Assembly (NCBI GenBank): GCA_945957335.1
Contig: CAMFLJ010000074.1
Coordinates: forward strand, 1-13,625
Source of the DNA: an uncultured Actinomycetes bacterium
GTDB lineage: Bacteria > Actinomycetota > Acidimicrobiia > Acidimicrobiales > Acidimicrobilacustridaceae
DNA: 13,625 nt
Direction of reading: 5' to 3'
Program-made: the position numbers and the translations under genes
Shown: positions 12,811-13,625 of the stretch, one piece after another
Position numbering within the stretch: position 1 is the first letter of the stretch
How the letters are laid out: each line of letters starts with the position of its first letter
Notes under the pieces: model-generated
The model's input: the letters and a program-made list of their open reading frames with translations, nothing else
Databases searched by the model: none
What the model was told of the DNA's origin: nothing

Positions 12811-13427
12811 TGGCGGGGCGCACGGCCACCGACCTCGACGCCGAGGAGGTCGTCGACGCGGCGATCGCCATCCTCACCGAGGAGGGGCTGGCCGCGGTGA
12901 GCATGCGCAGCGTCGGCTCCCGGCTCGGCGTGTCGCCGGTGCCCCTCTACAGCCGGGTCGGCAACAAGGACGCGCTCCTCTCGGCCATGGCCGAGCGGCT
13001 GATGGCCGGCGTGGCGCCCGAGGTCGAGCCGCAGGAGGCGTGGCGCGATTACGCCCTCCGGTGGGCGGCCGCGCTGCGCGAGCGCTTCGCCGCCACCGCC
13101 GAGCTGCGCCTGGTGCTGGGCAGCCCCCGTGCTCCGTTCGTCGAGGCCACCCGCCCGTTCGTGGCGGTCCTCCGGGAGCAGGGCTTCGAGCGCGACGAGG
13201 CGGTGCAGGCCTGTCGCCTCCTGCTCTGGGCGGTCTCGGGGTTCGCCACCGTCGAGGGGGGAGCGGCGCGCGATCGCGTCGCCCCGGGGGCCCGCCGTGG
13301 TCGGCGCCCCGGCGGTGACCCCGCAGGCGTCAGCCCCGGTGAGGCCGACGAGCTCTTCGCCCTGCAGGTCCGCTACGTGCTCGACGGCATCGCCCGCGAC
13401 CACGCAGACGGTGGGGCGACCCGATGA
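12810..13427 (+). CDS. TetR/AcrR family transcriptional regulator embedded in the acyl-CoA operon
   Basis: A 205-residue TetR-type regulator. The N-terminal domain AEEVVDAAIAILTEEGLAAVSMRSVGSRLGVSPVPLYSRVGNKDALL contains the helix-turn-helix (about 29-52), with LYSRVGNKDALL in place of the commoner LYYHFxNKxxL. The C-terminal part is helical with an Arg/Gly/Pro-rich loop (about 150-173) before LFALQVRYVLDGIARDH, and resembles TetR proteins with a TetR_C-like domain. The ligand is unknown; an acyl-CoA intermediate would make sense from position. The ATG shares one base with the SDR stop (TGATG) and the stop overlaps the CoA-transferase ATG (ATGA). It is therefore made with the pathway it probably controls; the 16-bp repeat at 9663-9678 is a candidate site. 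Confidence 0.88.
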   Translation: MAGRTATDLDAEEVVDAAIAILTEEGLAAVSMRSVGSRLGVSPVPLYSRVGNKDALLSAMAERLMAGVAPEVEPQEAWRDYALRWAAALRERFAATAELRLVLGSPRAPFVEATRPFVAVLREQGFERDEAVQACRLLLWAVSGFATVEGGAARDRVAPGARRGRRPGGDPAGVSPGEADELFALQVRYVLDGIARDHADGGATR

Positions 13428-13625
13428 GCGGCGCCGCCGCCGACGCGGTGCCCGTGACCGGCCCGCCGCTGCACGGGGTCCGCGTGATCGAGCTCGGCGC
13501 CTGGGTGGCGGGCCCGGCGGCCGGCGCGATCCTCGCCGACTGGGGTGCCGACGTCGTGAAGGTCGAGCCCGTCACCGGCGACCCCATCCGGCTCTCCGCG
13601 GCGATCGGGCCCGACGGGGTCAACC
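13424..13625 (+). CDS. CaiB/BaiF family CoA-transferase, N-terminal part (3' end outside window)
   Basis: Sixty-seven residues are present before the window ends. After a short Ala-rich leader, PPLHGVRVIELGAWVAGPAAGAILADWGADVVKVEPVTGDPIR is an almost textbook type III (CaiB/BaiF) CoA-transferase N-terminus: the L-GVRVIEL-WVAGP segment, then LADWGADVVKVE and GDP. Family members move CoA between carboxylic acids, often to activate a substrate for degradation, and have a catalytic Asp further on, beyond this window. The ATG overlaps the TetR stop (ATGA). In this operon it could supply the acyl-CoA on which the kinase and dehydrogenase act, replacing the CoA ligase (LvaE) of the Pseudomonas pathway; that is inference. 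Confidence 0.9.
   Translation, partial: MSGAAADAVPVTGPPLHGVRVIELGAWVAGPAAGAILADWGADVVKVEPVTGDPIRLSAAIGPDGVN

Noticed and set aside
45..13625. Mobile element, prophage or CRISPR array
   Set aside because: No transposase, integrase, phage gene or regular long repeat is visible. The only tRNA has no attachment-site duplication within the window, and composition is even throughout.

Overview
The window is a very GC-rich, gene-dense bacterial segment. It looks like the end of a contig from a free-living Actinomycetota, and Acidimicrobiia is my best guess (an inference, not shown directly). The evidence is the high GC, frequent GTG starts, overlapping ATGA/GTGA gene junctions, an MFS-tmk-holB order, a tRNA-Thr with encoded CCA, and many oxidoreductase, acyl-CoA and TetR genes. 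The first 44 bases are not genomic. They are an untrimmed Illumina Nextera adapter: the tail of P5, an 8-base index, the read-1 primer site and the Tn5 mosaic end. Genuine sequence starts at about base 45.

Layout. (1) 45-1949, plus strand: the C-terminal end of a probable MFS membrane protein, dTMP kinase (tmk) and DNA polymerase III delta' (holB), with 4-bp overlaps, followed by a two-tier hairpin. (2) 2046-3868: a minus-strand O-methyltransferase and a plus-strand adenosine/adenine deaminase, divergent around an intergenic region holding three GTCAG boxes spaced exactly 11 bp. (3) 3918-4026: tRNA-Thr(CGU) and a strong hairpin. (4) 4052-5686: a minus-strand atypical SDR/NmrA-like protein divergent from a TetR regulator, with a 16-bp inverted repeat between them. 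(5) 5731-7719: a membrane-anchored DUF305 protein, a carboxymuconolactone decarboxylase-like protein, and an overlapping 3-hydroxyisobutyrate dehydrogenase-like enzyme. (6) 7729-9665: a minus-strand classical SDR divergent from a plus-strand quinone-reductase-type MDR enzyme, which has a good promoter. (7) 9714-13625 (runs off the end): an acyl-CoA dehydrogenase, an APH-fold kinase, an SDR, a TetR regulator and a CaiB/BaiF CoA-transferase, each overlapping the next by 1-4 bases.

The most interesting system is region 7. An ACAD of the ACAD10/11 type (DGPDELH at the active-site position) sits next to an APH-fold kinase. This pairing resembles the LvaC/LvaA step of levulinate catabolism and the fused human ACAD11, in which a 4-hydroxyacyl-CoA is phosphorylated on the hydroxyl and the phosphate then eliminated so the chain can enter beta-oxidation. 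An SDR, an adjoining CoA-transferase and an embedded TetR suggest a self-contained, regulated hydroxy-acid pathway. The SDR carries an in-frame TAG at codon 10, right after a perfect AGGAGG-ATG start and exactly where the family has Lys (AAG). This is either a recent nonsense mutation or a sequence error.

No CRISPR array, insertion sequence, prophage gene or rRNA is visible. No gene-free stretch exceeds 300 bases.
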